Source: WHSW01 sp963828755
GTDB lineage: Bacteria; Actinomycetota; Thermoleophilia; Solirubrobacterales; 70-9
Length of the DNA stretch: 64,000 nucleotides
Direction: 5' to 3'
Assembly: GCA_963828755.1 (NCBI GenBank)
Contig: CAWHFY010000014.1
Span: forward strand, 70,572-134,571
Below are positions 36,537-44,104 of this stretch, one piece after another. The notes under the pieces are model-generated. The model ran no database searches and was not told the DNA's origin. It saw only the letters and a list, made by a program, of their open reading frames with translations. A program made the position numbers and the translations under genes. The first letter of the stretch is position 1, and each line of letters starts with the position of its first letter.

Positions 36537-37565
36537 ATGACAACCGTCGCCCTCGACGGCCGCGGCGCCGAACGGGGGGCCGACACGATCGTGGCCGGCG
36601 CTCGCGCCGCCGCCGCTGACGGGATCGGGGTCCGCGTCTTCGGCGACCCGGCTCAGCTCGCGGCGCTCGACGGGATCGCCGGGGTCGAGGTGATCGAGGC
36701 CGCCGACGCGATCACCAACGACGACGACCCGGTCGGGGCGGTCCGCGGCACGCCGAACGCGTCGATCGTGCTCGCGGCCGCCGACGTCGCCGCGGGCAAC
36801 TCCGACGCGGTCGCCAGCGCCGGCCCCACGGGGGCGACGATGACCGCGGCGCTGTTCGCGCTCAAGCGCATGCAGGGTGTCCGCCGGCCCGCGCTGGCGC
36901 TGCAGCTGGTCTCGCCCGCCCGCGACGGCCGCCCGACCGTCCTGCTCGACGTCGGCGCCAACGCGGAGGTTCGGCCCACCGACCTGGTCCAGTTCGCCTA
37001 CCTGGGCGCGGCCTTCAGCGCGGCGGTGCTCGGGGTCACAAGGCCCCGCGTGGCGCTGCTCTCGGTGGGCGAGGAGTCGAAGAAGGGGACGGCCGACGTG
37101 GTCAGCGCCCACGCCGAGCTCGCGGGCGCCGAGGAGATCGACTTTCGTGGCAATGTCGAGGGCCGCGACCTGCTCGGCGACGCCGCCGACGTGATCGTCA
37201 CCGACGGGTTCACGGGCAACGTCGCCTTGAAGACGATCGAGGGCACCGCCCGGACGGTCGCCGACGCGGTCGGCGCGGCGGCCCGCTCGAACCCGGTCGC
37301 CGCCGTCGGCGGGTTGCTGCTGCGCCCGGCCCTCGGCGGGCTGCGCCGGCGGATGGACCCCGACACGACCGGCGGTGCAATCCTGCTCGGCCTGCGCGGC
37401 GTCGCAGTGGTCGGCCACGGCAGCTCCGGCGCCGACGGGATCGCGAACGCGATCCGGCTGGCCGCCCGCTCGGTCGAGGTCGGCGCGATCGATCGGACCG
37501 CGGAGCTGCTTGCCCGCTCCGGAACGACCCGGGGCGCGATGCGTGATAGGAAGGAGGCCCAATGA
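36537..37565 (+). CDS. plsX: Phosphate acyltransferase PlsX
   Basis: 342 residues; converts acyl-ACP to acyl-phosphate for phospholipid synthesis. VALDGRGAERGAD (normally MDAMGGD-like), SAGPTGATMTAALF, LLDVGANAEVRP, DGFTGNVALKTIEG and GAILLGLRGVAVVGHGSSG match the family. ATG 36537 is preferred over the in-frame GTG at 36531. The TGA overlaps the acpP ATG. Confidence 0.9.
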   Translation: MTTVALDGRGAERGADTIVAGARAAAADGIGVRVFGDPAQLAALDGIAGVEVIEAADAITNDDDPVGAVRGTPNASIVLAAADVAAGNSDAVASAGPTGATMTAALFALKRMQGVRRPALALQLVSPARDGRPTVLLDVGANAEVRPTDLVQFAYLGAAFSAAVLGVTRPRVALLSVGEESKKGTADVVSAHAELAGAEEIDFRGNVEGRDLLGDAADVIVTDGFTGNVALKTIEGTARTVADAVGAAARSNPVAAVGGLLLRPALGGLRRRMDPDTTGGAILLGLRGVAVVGHGSSGADGIANAIRLAARSVEVGAIDRTAELLARSGTTRGAMRDRKEAQ

Positions 37566-37816
37566 CGACCCTGACCCGAGACCAGGTACTGGACAAGGTG
37601 CGCGAGCACCTGGCGACCGAGTTCGAGCTCGACGCCACGGTGATCACCGACGCAACGCGGTTCAAGGAGGACCTCGACGCCGACTCGCTCGACCTCTACG
37701 AGCTCGTGATGGAGCTCGAGGATTCCTACGGAATCACGGTCTCGCGCGAGGACACGGCGAAGATCACCACCGTCGGCGACGCCGTCGACTTCGTGCTCGA
37801 GCGCCTGCCCGCGTAG
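37562..37816 (+). CDS. acpP: Acyl carrier protein
   Basis: 84 residues, acidic. The DADSLDLYELVMELED motif contains the Ser that carries phosphopantetheine (residue about 42). AAGGAGG at 37551-37557 is one of the few strong Shine-Dalgarno sites in the window. It sits between plsX and rnc as in most Gram-positive bacteria. The product links the lipid genes to CoA made by the coaD pathway. Confidence 0.95.
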   Translation: MTTLTRDQVLDKVREHLATEFELDATVITDATRFKEDLDADSLDLYELVMELEDSYGITVSREDTAKITTVGDAVDFVLERLPA

Positions 37817-37819
37817 GCC

Positions 37820-38557
37820 GTGGCGCGCGGGATCCGCAGGCTCGCTCGGGGGAGCCGTACCCGACGTGAGCCCGATCGGGCGCCGGCGCCGCTTGGCCTG
37901 CGCGAGCTGCTCGATGGACTGCCGCTGACGCTGCGCCGCCAGGCGCTGACCCACTCGTCCTGGGTTGAGCACCGCGCCGACTCCTACGGGCGGCTCGCCT
38001 TCCTCGGCGACAGCGTGCTCGGCCTGGCGGTCGCCGAGTACCTGTTCAGCACCTACCCGCGGGCCGACATCGGCCGGCTGACCAAGATGCACGGGCAGGC
38101 CGTGAGCGGCCGCGCCTGCGCCGAGGTCGCGGTCGAGCTCGGGGTGCCGGCGCTGCTCGCCGAGGTCGCGCCGGGAAAGATCGACGGCGGCATCGACGTC
38201 GAGGCGCTGCTCGCCTCCGAGCGGGCGCTCGCCTCCGTCTGCGAGGCGGTGATCGGCGCCGCGTACCTGCACCACGGCTTCGAGGTCACCTCGCGGGCGA
38301 CCGTCGCCGCGTTCATGAACGAGATCGAGATCGCCTCGGAGCGCCTGCTCGACTTCAAATCCGCCCTGCAGGAGCGCCTGGCACGCGACGGAACGCGCGT
38401 CAGGTACGAGGTGATCGCGGAGTCCGGCCCCCCGCACGACCGCCTCTTCGAGGTCAGCGCGAGCGTCGCCGGTACCGTGATCGGCCAGGGTTCGGGGCGG
38501 TCGAAGAAGGCCGCCGAGCAGGCCGCCGCAGAGCGCGCCCTCGAACAGCTCGGCTAG
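37820..38557 (+). CDS. rnc: Ribonuclease III family protein with degenerate active site
   Basis: 245 residues: RNase III domain (about 20-160) then a dsRNA-binding domain (about 175-245, ending GSGRSKKAAEQAAAERALEQ). The signature reads GRLAFLGDSVLGL instead of ERLEFLGDSVL. Aligned with E. coli, E38 is Gly57, E41 is Ala60, D45 is kept (Asp64), D114 is Ser139 and E117 is kept (Glu142). Loss of E41 and D114 should impair the catalytic metal site. The gene position (acpP-rnc-smc) is that of the true rnc, so this seems to be the chromosomal orthologue. Confidence 0.85.
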   Translation: MARGIRRLARGSRTRREPDRAPAPLGLRELLDGLPLTLRRQALTHSSWVEHRADSYGRLAFLGDSVLGLAVAEYLFSTYPRADIGRLTKMHGQAVSGRACAEVAVELGVPALLAEVAPGKIDGGIDVEALLASERALASVCEAVIGAAYLHHGFEVTSRATVAAFMNEIEIASERLLDFKSALQERLARDGTRVRYEVIAESGPPHDRLFEVSASVAGTVIGQGSGRSKKAAEQAAAERALEQLG

Positions 38558-38612
38558 TCGTCAAAAGACCGTCCGGCCCGCCCGCGAGGCTTCCCGAAGC
38601 GCCACCTTCCCG

Positions 38613-41018
38613 ATGCATCTGAGCTCGATATCGATCAAGGGCTTCAAGTCCTTCCCCGAGCGGACCAAGCTCGTCTTCTCGCCTGGCGTCAGCGTCATCG
38701 TCGGGCCGAACGGATGCGGCAAGTCGAACGTCACCGACGCGGTCCTCTGGGCGCTCGGCGAGCAGAGCCCGTTGAGCGTCCGCGGACAGTCGATGCAGGA
38801 CATGATCTACGCCGGCGGCGAGGGCGTCGGGCCGAGCCGCGCCGCCGAGGTCGAGGTCGTCCTCGAGGCCGACGGTGACGCGTCCTTCGGCGAACCCGGG
38901 ACCCCCGGAGGCGAAGCGGAGGAGGTGGCCGGCTTTTCCTCCATCGCCGTGACGCGGCGGCTCGAGCGCGGGGGGGAGGGCTCGTATCGGATCAACGGCG
39001 CCCGCGCCCGGCTCGCGGACGTGATCGAGGTCCTGTCCGACGCCAATCTCGGCCGCGAGATGCACTCGGTGATCAGCCAGGGCCGAGTCGAGGAGATCGT
39101 GCTCTCGGCGCCGCGCGACCGGCGCCTGCTCGTCGAGGAGGCGGCCGGGCTCGGCAAGCACCGCAAGCGCCGTCGCCGCGCTCAGCTGAAGCTCGAGCGC
39201 ACCCAGGACAACCTCGACCGGGCGCTCGACGTCGAGCGCGAGGCGCGCAAGTCGCTGCGCCCGCTCAAGCGGCAGGCCGAGGCCGCGGACATCCACGCCC
39301 GGCTCGAGCGCGAGGCGGCCGAGCTGCGCGCGCGCCTGCTCGCCTCCGAGCTGCACGGCCAAGACGACGAGCTGGCCGGCGCCGAGCGCGCTGCGACCAC
39401 CGCGCGAGGCGCGCGCTCGAAGCTCGACGCGAAGCTGGCCGAGGTCGCCTCCCGCCGCTCGGCGATCGAGGAGCAGCTGTCGGCACGCGAGAGCCAGCGC
39501 ACCGAGGCGTGGGGCCGGTTGACCGCGGTCCGCGCCGCTCACGAGCGGATCAGCGTCCGCGCCGAGGCGCTCGCCGCGCGCCGTGCCGACCTGCTGCGCT
39601 CGCTCGAGCGCCGCCGCGCGGCGCTCGGGGCGCTGGCCGACGAGCTCGCCGCCGCCACCGGCGCCCGCGCCGGCGATGATCCGGTCGCCGCCGGGATCGA
39701 GCGGATCGGCGAGTCCCTCGGCGCGGCGATCGATGCGCTCGACGAGGCGCGCGGCGCCGGCGACGACGGCGGCCGGGCCGCCGGGCTCGCTGCGGTCCGC
39801 TCCGCCGCCGAGCGCGCCGCGCAGATGGCCCGGCGGGTCGAGGACATGCTCGGCAACCGCGCCCAGGACTCGCTCTCGGAGCGGCTCGAGCGCGAGTCGG
39901 ACCTGGTCGCCGCGCTCGGGGAGCTCTGCGAGGTCGCCGCCGATGCACGCGACGCCGCCGGCGAGCGCGCCGCAGCGCTCGAGGCGCGGATGCTCGGCGA
40001 GAGCGGTGAGGACGCGGTCACCGACCAGCTGCGCGCCTGCTCGCGCGAGGAGGCCGAGCTGCAGACGCAGCTGCGCGCCGCGGCTGAGGCCGTGACCGAG
40101 GCTGAGGTGCGGGTCGCCCACCTCGAGGACCGCCGCGGCGAGGCCGCCGCAGAGCTCGCCCGGATCGCGGCGAAGCTGGGGCGCGAGCTCGAGGCCGCCG
40201 AGGCGACCCTCGGCGCCGAGGAGCGCGTCGAGATCGAGGCGAAGCTCGAGCGGCTGGGCCGGCGCCGCGAGCAGCTCGGCCCCGTCAACCCGCTCGCCGA
40301 GCGCGAGTTCAAGGAGGCGCTCGCCCACGTCGAGAGCCTCGAGACGCAGCGCGCCGACCTCGAGACCGCGCTCTCGGAGCTCCAGGGCCTGATCCGCGAG
40401 ACCGACCGCAAGATCCACGCGGCCTTCGAGGAGACGTTCGAGGCGACCACGACGAACTTCGAGGAGCTGATCGAGCACCTCTTCCCGGGCGGCCGCGGGC
40501 GGCTGCGGCTGGTCGACGACCGTCGCGGCCCGAAGCCGGTCCTCGGCGGCGCCGGATTGGACGATGCCGAGCCTGATGAGGACCCGGACGCCCCCGGACG
40601 CGAAGCGGAGGAGGCGGACGGCGAGGACTCCGACGAGTTTTCGAGCCAGGGAGTGGAGATCGAGGTCACTCCGGCGGGCAAGGCGACCCGGAGGCTGTCG
40701 CTGCTGTCGGGAGGCGAGAAGGCGCTGGTCGCGCTGGCCTTCGTCTTCAGCGTCTTTCTCGCGCGACCGTCGCCCTTCTACATCTTGGACGAGGTCGAGG
40801 CAGCGCTCGACGACGCCAACATCGACCGCTTCCTGCAGCTCGTCAACCGGTTCTCCGACCGGGCCCAGTTCATCATCGTCACCCACCAGAAGCGCACGAT
40901 GGACGCGGCCGAGGTGCTCTACGGGGTCTCGATGGGCAAGGGCGGCGTCACGAAGGTCGTCTCGCGCCGGTTCGAGGCGCACCAGGAAGCGCTCGGCGAG
41001 GCAACCGAAGCCGCCTGA
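38613..41018 (+). CDS. smc: SMC chromosome-condensation protein, short and apparently hinge-less
   Basis: 801 residues, compared with about 1150-1200 in typical bacterial SMC. Walker A GPNGCGKSN at residues 31-39, LSGGEKALVALAF near 697 and Walker B FYILDEVEAALDD near 725 form a complete ABC ATPase. Between them are coiled-coil arms of about 190-330 and 420-640 and a middle stretch (340-420) that also looks helical, with no recognisable hinge. Two copies of element A are translated (GTPGGEAEEVAG near 97, APGREAEEADG near 659). ScpB is probably encoded just at the window start. Confidence 0.85.
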   Translation: MHLSSISIKGFKSFPERTKLVFSPGVSVIVGPNGCGKSNVTDAVLWALGEQSPLSVRGQSMQDMIYAGGEGVGPSRAAEVEVVLEADGDASFGEPGTPGGEAEEVAGFSSIAVTRRLERGGEGSYRINGARARLADVIEVLSDANLGREMHSVISQGRVEEIVLSAPRDRRLLVEEAAGLGKHRKRRRRAQLKLERTQDNLDRALDVEREARKSLRPLKRQAEAADIHARLEREAAELRARLLASELHGQDDELAGAERAATTARGARSKLDAKLAEVASRRSAIEEQLSARESQRTEAWGRLTAVRAAHERISVRAEALAARRADLLRSLERRRAALGALADELAAATGARAGDDPVAAGIERIGESLGAAIDALDEARGAGDDGGRAAGLAAVRSAAERAAQMARRVEDMLGNRAQDSLSERLERESDLVAALGELCEVAADARDAAGERAAALEARMLGESGEDAVTDQLRACSREEAELQTQLRAAAEAVTEAEVRVAHLEDRRGEAAAELARIAAKLGRELEAAEATLGAEERVEIEAKLERLGRRREQLGPVNPLAEREFKEALAHVESLETQRADLETALSELQGLIRETDRKIHAAFEETFEATTTNFEELIEHLFPGGRGRLRLVDDRRGPKPVLGGAGLDDAEPDEDPDAPGREAEEADGEDSDEFSSQGVEIEVTPAGKATRRLSLLSGGEKALVALAFVFSVFLARPSPFYILDEVEAALDDANIDRFLQLVNRFSDRAQFIIVTHQKRTMDAAEVLYGVSMGKGGVTKVVSRRFEAHQEALGEATEAA
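38901..38933 (+). repeat. Element A copy A3, inside smc (N-terminal head)
   Basis: ACCCCCGGAGGCGAAGCGGA followed by GGAGGTGGCCGGC. Nearly identical to the ribBA copy, translated TPGGEAEEVAG. It sits between EVEVVLE and IAVTRRLERGG, where Bacillus SMC has a much shorter loop. Confidence 0.72.
40589..40621 (+). repeat. Element A copy A4, inside smc (C-terminal head)
   Basis: CGCCCCCGGACGCGAAGCGG followed by AGGAGGCGGACGG. The core is identical to the der copy. Translated APGREAEEADG in an acidic loop before the LSGGEK signature. Confidence 0.72.
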
Positions 41019-41034
41019 GTACCCTCCCGCCCCG

Positions 41035-42015
41035 ATGGAGTGGGAGGAGCTGATCCCGAGCGCGGCGGGCCCGCCGCCCGACGTCGAGCCGGAGCGCGAG
41101 CGGGGTGGCGGTCGATTCGCGCGCCTGCGCGAGCGGCTCTCGAAGAGCCGCCAGGCGCTGCGCGCCGAGCTCTCGGTCAGCCTCTTCGACAAGATCGACG
41201 ACGAGACCTGGGAGCGGCTCGAGGAGGCGCTGATCCTCGCCGACGTCGGCGCGAAGGCGACCGCGGAGGTCGTCGGGACGCTCGAGTCCGAGGTCGCGAC
41301 GGGCGTGGTCACCGGCCCGGAGGCGACCCGCGAGCGGCTGATCGAGCTGCTCTCCGAGATTGCGGCACCGCAGCCGCCGCAGCTCGAGATCGGGGCGAAG
41401 CCGACGGTGATCATGGTCGTCGGCGTCAACGGGACCGGCAAGACGACGACGATCGGCAAGCTTGCCTCCGTGCTCAAGGAGCGCCTCGGGCTGAACGTGA
41501 TCGTCGCCGCCGCCGACACCTACCGCGCGGCCGCGATCGAGCAGCTCGAGACCTGGGCCGAGCGCGCCGGGACCGAGATCGTCAAGGGCAACGCCGGGGG
41601 CGATCCCGGCTCGGTGGTCTTCGATGCGCTCGCCGCCGCCGACGCCCGCGGCGCCGATGTCGTGATCGTCGACACCGCCGGGCGCCTGCACACCCACGAC
41701 AACCTGATGGAGGAGCTCGTCAAGGTCCGCCGGGTCGCCTCGAAGCGCCTGGAGGGCGCCCCGCACGAGACCCTGATCGTGATCGACTCGACCACCGGCC
41801 AGAACGGCCTGCGCCAGGCGCGCGCCTTCGCCGACGCGGTCGACGTGAGCGGGGTGGTGCTGACGAAGCTCGACGGCACGGCGAAGGGTGGGATCGCCCT
41901 CGCGATCGCCGGCGAGCTCGGGATCCCCGTGAAGCTGATCGGCGTGGGCGAGGGGATCGAGGACCTGCGCCCGTTCGACGCTTCGGCGTTCGCGCACGCG
42001 TTGCTGGATGAGTAG
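41035..42015 (+). CDS. ftsY: Signal recognition particle receptor FtsY
   Basis: 326 residues. Acidic N-terminus, N domain (LFDKIDDETWERLEEALILAD) and GTPase domain with GVNGTGKTTT near residue 130, DTYRAAAIEQL, DTAGRLHTH and TKLDGTAKGG. Pairs with Ffh to deliver ribosomes to the membrane. A TACCCT box lies 9 nt before the ATG. The intact frame contrasts with the many broken genes elsewhere. Confidence 0.95.
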   Translation: MEWEELIPSAAGPPPDVEPERERGGGRFARLRERLSKSRQALRAELSVSLFDKIDDETWERLEEALILADVGAKATAEVVGTLESEVATGVVTGPEATRERLIELLSEIAAPQPPQLEIGAKPTVIMVVGVNGTGKTTTIGKLASVLKERLGLNVIVAAADTYRAAAIEQLETWAERAGTEIVKGNAGGDPGSVVFDALAAADARGADVVIVDTAGRLHTHDNLMEELVKVRRVASKRLEGAPHETLIVIDSTTGQNGLRQARAFADAVDVSGVVLTKLDGTAKGGIALAIAGELGIPVKLIGVGEGIEDLRPFDASAFAHALLDE

Positions 42016-42016
42016 G

Positions 42017-42058
42017 CGCTCGTCGCTCGTCGCTCGTCACTCGCCGCTCGCCGCTCGG
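42017..42058 (+). repeat. Heptamer tandem array (CGCTCGT type)
   Basis: Six 7-nt units immediately after the ftsY stop: three CGCTCGT, then CACTCGC, CGCTCGC and CGCTCGG. The 172-nt ftsY-ffh gap also holds an element A remnant and a perfect hairpin, and no gene. Confidence 0.65.
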
Positions 42059-42077
42059 CCCAAGGATCACCGCGCAC

Positions 42078-42096
42078 GCCCGGACGCGGAAGCAGC
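42078..42096 (+). repeat. Element A remnant A9
   Basis: GCCCGGACGCGGAAGCAGC matches the core of element A with an extra G and lacks the flanking arms. Confidence 0.4.
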
Positions 42097-42102
42097 ATGA
42101 AC

Positions 42103-42125
42103 TGTCCGCGGCGTAGCCGCGGACA
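42103..42125. repeat. Perfect hairpin in the ftsY-ffh gap
   Basis: TGTCCGCGGC and GCCGCGGACA are perfect 10-bp inverted repeats around the loop GTA. No T-tract follows on either strand, so it is not a clear intrinsic terminator; it may be a protein-binding site, an RNA-stabilising hairpin or another small repeat. Confidence 0.55.
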
Positions 42126-42187
42126 ATTGCTTCGAGCGAGAGCGGAGGACGTGGCGCGAGTTATTCGTGGCCTAAGCTGACCCTCGA

Positions 42188-43525
42188 ATGTTCGACCAGC
42201 TTTCCGATCGCCTCCAGGAGACGCTCTCCGACGTCCGCAACCGCGGCAAGCTGACCGAGGCCGACGTCGACAAGGCGATGCGCGAGATCCGCCTCGCGCT
42301 GCTCGAGGCCGACGTCAACTTCAAGGTCGTCAAGCAGTTCACCTCGCAGGTCAAGGAGCGCTGCCTCGGCGCCGGCGTCCTCGACGCCCTCAACCCCGGC
42401 CAGCAGGTGGTCAAGATCGTCGACGAGGAGCTCGCGGCGCTGATGGGCGGCGCCAGCCGCGACCTCGCGTTCGCCTCCTCGGGCCCGACCGTGATCCTGA
42501 TGGCCGGCCTGCAGGGCTCCGGTAAGACGACCGCCTGCGCGAAGCTCGCCAAGCACCTCGGCGACGACGGCAAGAAGGTCGGTCTGGCCGCCTGCGACAC
42601 GCAGCGCCCGGCCGCGGTCGAGCAGCTGGTGACGATGGGCAAGCGCTGCGGGGCGACCGTCTTCGAGCAGGGCACCGAGCGCAGCCCGGTCGACATCGCC
42701 GAGTGGGCGCTGGGCCAGGCCAAGTCGGCGGGCCTCGACGTGCTGATCGTCGACACCGCCGGGCGCCTGCACGTCGACACCGACCTGATGGACGAGCTGG
42801 TCGCGATCCGCAAGGCGACCAAGCCCCACGACATCCTGCTGGTGCTCGACTCGATGACCGGCCAGGACGCGGTGAACGTGGCCGAGAGCTTCGCGGAGCG
42901 GGTCGAGTTCGACGGCGTGGTCCTGACCAAGCTCGACGGCGACGCCCGCGGCGGCGCCGCGCTGTCGGTTCGCGCGGTCACCGGCAAGCCGATCATGTAC
43001 GTCTCGACCGGCGAGCGCGTCGAGCAGCTCGAGCGCTTCCACCCGGAGCGGATGGCGTCGCGGATCCTCGGCATGGGCGACGTCCTGAGCCTGATCGAGA
43101 AGGCCGAGGAGGTCTCCGACTCGGACCAGGCCGCCGAGCTCGAGCGCAAGATCCGCAAGCAGCAGTTCACGCTCGAGGACTTCCTCACCCAGATGCGCCA
43201 GGTGCGCAAGATGGGCCCGCTCTCGAGCGTGCTCGGGATGATGCCCGGGCTCGGCAAGCAGATGAAGCAGCTGCGGACGATGAACATGGACGAGCGCGAG
43301 CTCGACCGGCTCGAGGCGATCATCCTCTCGATGACCCCGGCCGAGCGCGCGAACCCGTCGCTGATCGACGGCTCGCGGCGCAAGCGGATCGCGCAGGGCT
43401 CGGGAACCACCGTCCAGGCCGTGAACCAGCTCGTCAAGCAGTTCGCCCAGGTGCGCAAGATGATGTCGGCGATGGCGAAGGGCAAGATGCCCGACCCGGC
43501 GCAACTCATGAAGGGAATGCGCTGA
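42188..43525 (+). CDS. ffh: Signal recognition particle protein Ffh
   Basis: 445 residues. N domain, then G domain with AGLQGSGKTTACAKLA near residue 106, CDTQRPAAVEQL, DTAGRLHVD and TKLDGDARGG, followed by a Met-rich M domain (RKMGPLSSVLGMMPGLGKQMKQL) that binds 4.5S RNA and signal peptides. TAAGCT lies 9 nt before the ATG. Complete. Confidence 0.96.
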   Translation: MFDQLSDRLQETLSDVRNRGKLTEADVDKAMREIRLALLEADVNFKVVKQFTSQVKERCLGAGVLDALNPGQQVVKIVDEELAALMGGASRDLAFASSGPTVILMAGLQGSGKTTACAKLAKHLGDDGKKVGLAACDTQRPAAVEQLVTMGKRCGATVFEQGTERSPVDIAEWALGQAKSAGLDVLIVDTAGRLHVDTDLMDELVAIRKATKPHDILLVLDSMTGQDAVNVAESFAERVEFDGVVLTKLDGDARGGAALSVRAVTGKPIMYVSTGERVEQLERFHPERMASRILGMGDVLSLIEKAEEVSDSDQAAELERKIRKQQFTLEDFLTQMRQVRKMGPLSSVLGMMPGLGKQMKQLRTMNMDERELDRLEAIILSMTPAERANPSLIDGSRRKRIAQGSGTTVQAVNQLVKQFAQVRKMMSAMAKGKMPDPAQLMKGMR

Positions 43526-43532
43526 GCGAACC

Positions 43533-43568
43533 GCCGGCGTCGCCGCTTCGCGTCCACGCCGGCGGGCC
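43533..43568 (-). repeat. Element A copy A8, between ffh and rpsP
   Basis: On the minus strand CCCGCCGGCGTGGACGCGAA then GCGGCGACGCCGGCGG. Outer arms CCGCCGGCGT and ACGCCGGCGG are perfectly complementary, forming a strong hairpin between the two genes. Confidence 0.75.
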
Positions 43569-43603
43569 TTACCCCGTCGAGCCCGCTAACCTCCTGCGCC
43601 GCA

Positions 43604-43855
43604 ATGGTCAGAATCAGACTCAGAAGGGTGGGTTCGCGCAAGAACCCGATCTGGCGCGTCGTCGTCGCCGACAAGCGCTCGCCGCGCGACGGTCGGACGA
43701 TCGAGACGATCGGCCATTACAACCCCCAGACCGATCCCTCGGTGATCGTGATCGACGAAGAGCGCGCACGACACTGGCTCGATCACGGCGCGCAGCCGAC
43801 CCGCACGGTCGCGACGCTGCTCCGCACCAAGGGCATCGAGGCCTCGGGCACCTAG
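43604..43855 (+). CDS. rpsP: 30S ribosomal protein S16
   Basis: 83 residues. MVRIRLRRVGSRKNPIWRVV and the IGHYNPQTDP motif are diagnostic. A TAACCT box lies 11 nt before the ATG. Heads the rpsP-khpA-trmD-rplS group. Confidence 0.96.
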   Translation: MVRIRLRRVGSRKNPIWRVVVADKRSPRDGRTIETIGHYNPQTDPSVIVIDEERARHWLDHGAQPTRTVATLLRTKGIEASGT

Positions 43856-43863
43856 CGCCCCGA

Positions 43864-44103
43864 ATGCGCGACCTCGTCGAGTTCGTCGTCCGCGCGCTCG
43901 TCTCCGATCCCGACGCGGTCCGCGTCGACGAGATCGAGGAGGACGACGGCATCGTGCTCGAGGTCCGGGTCGCCGACGGCGATCTCGGCCGTGTGATCGG
44001 CCGCGAGGGACGGGTCGCGAACGCGATCCGTACGCTGGCCAAGGCGGCGGCGACCGCCGAGGACGCCGGCCGGGTCATGGTCGAGATGGTGGAGAACGAC
44101 TGA
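43864..44103 (+). CDS. khpA: KH-domain RNA-binding protein KhpA (YlqC)
   Basis: 79 residues: a single KH domain with GRVIGREGRVANAIR. KhpA works with KhpB in RNA binding and cell elongation in Gram-positive bacteria. It starts at ATG 43864, 8 nt after rpsP. The next gene is trmD; the rimM gene usually found between them is absent here. Confidence 0.9.
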   Translation: MRDLVEFVVRALVSDPDAVRVDEIEEDDGIVLEVRVADGDLGRVIGREGRVANAIRTLAKAAATAEDAGRVMVEMVEND

Positions 44104-44104
44104 G

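Noticed and set aside
23670..42058. Heptamer arrays as a CRISPR array
   Set aside because: Units are 7 nt with no spacers, and no cas gene is present.
42103..42125. Rho-independent terminator after ftsY
   Set aside because: The hairpin is perfect but no T-run follows on either strand.
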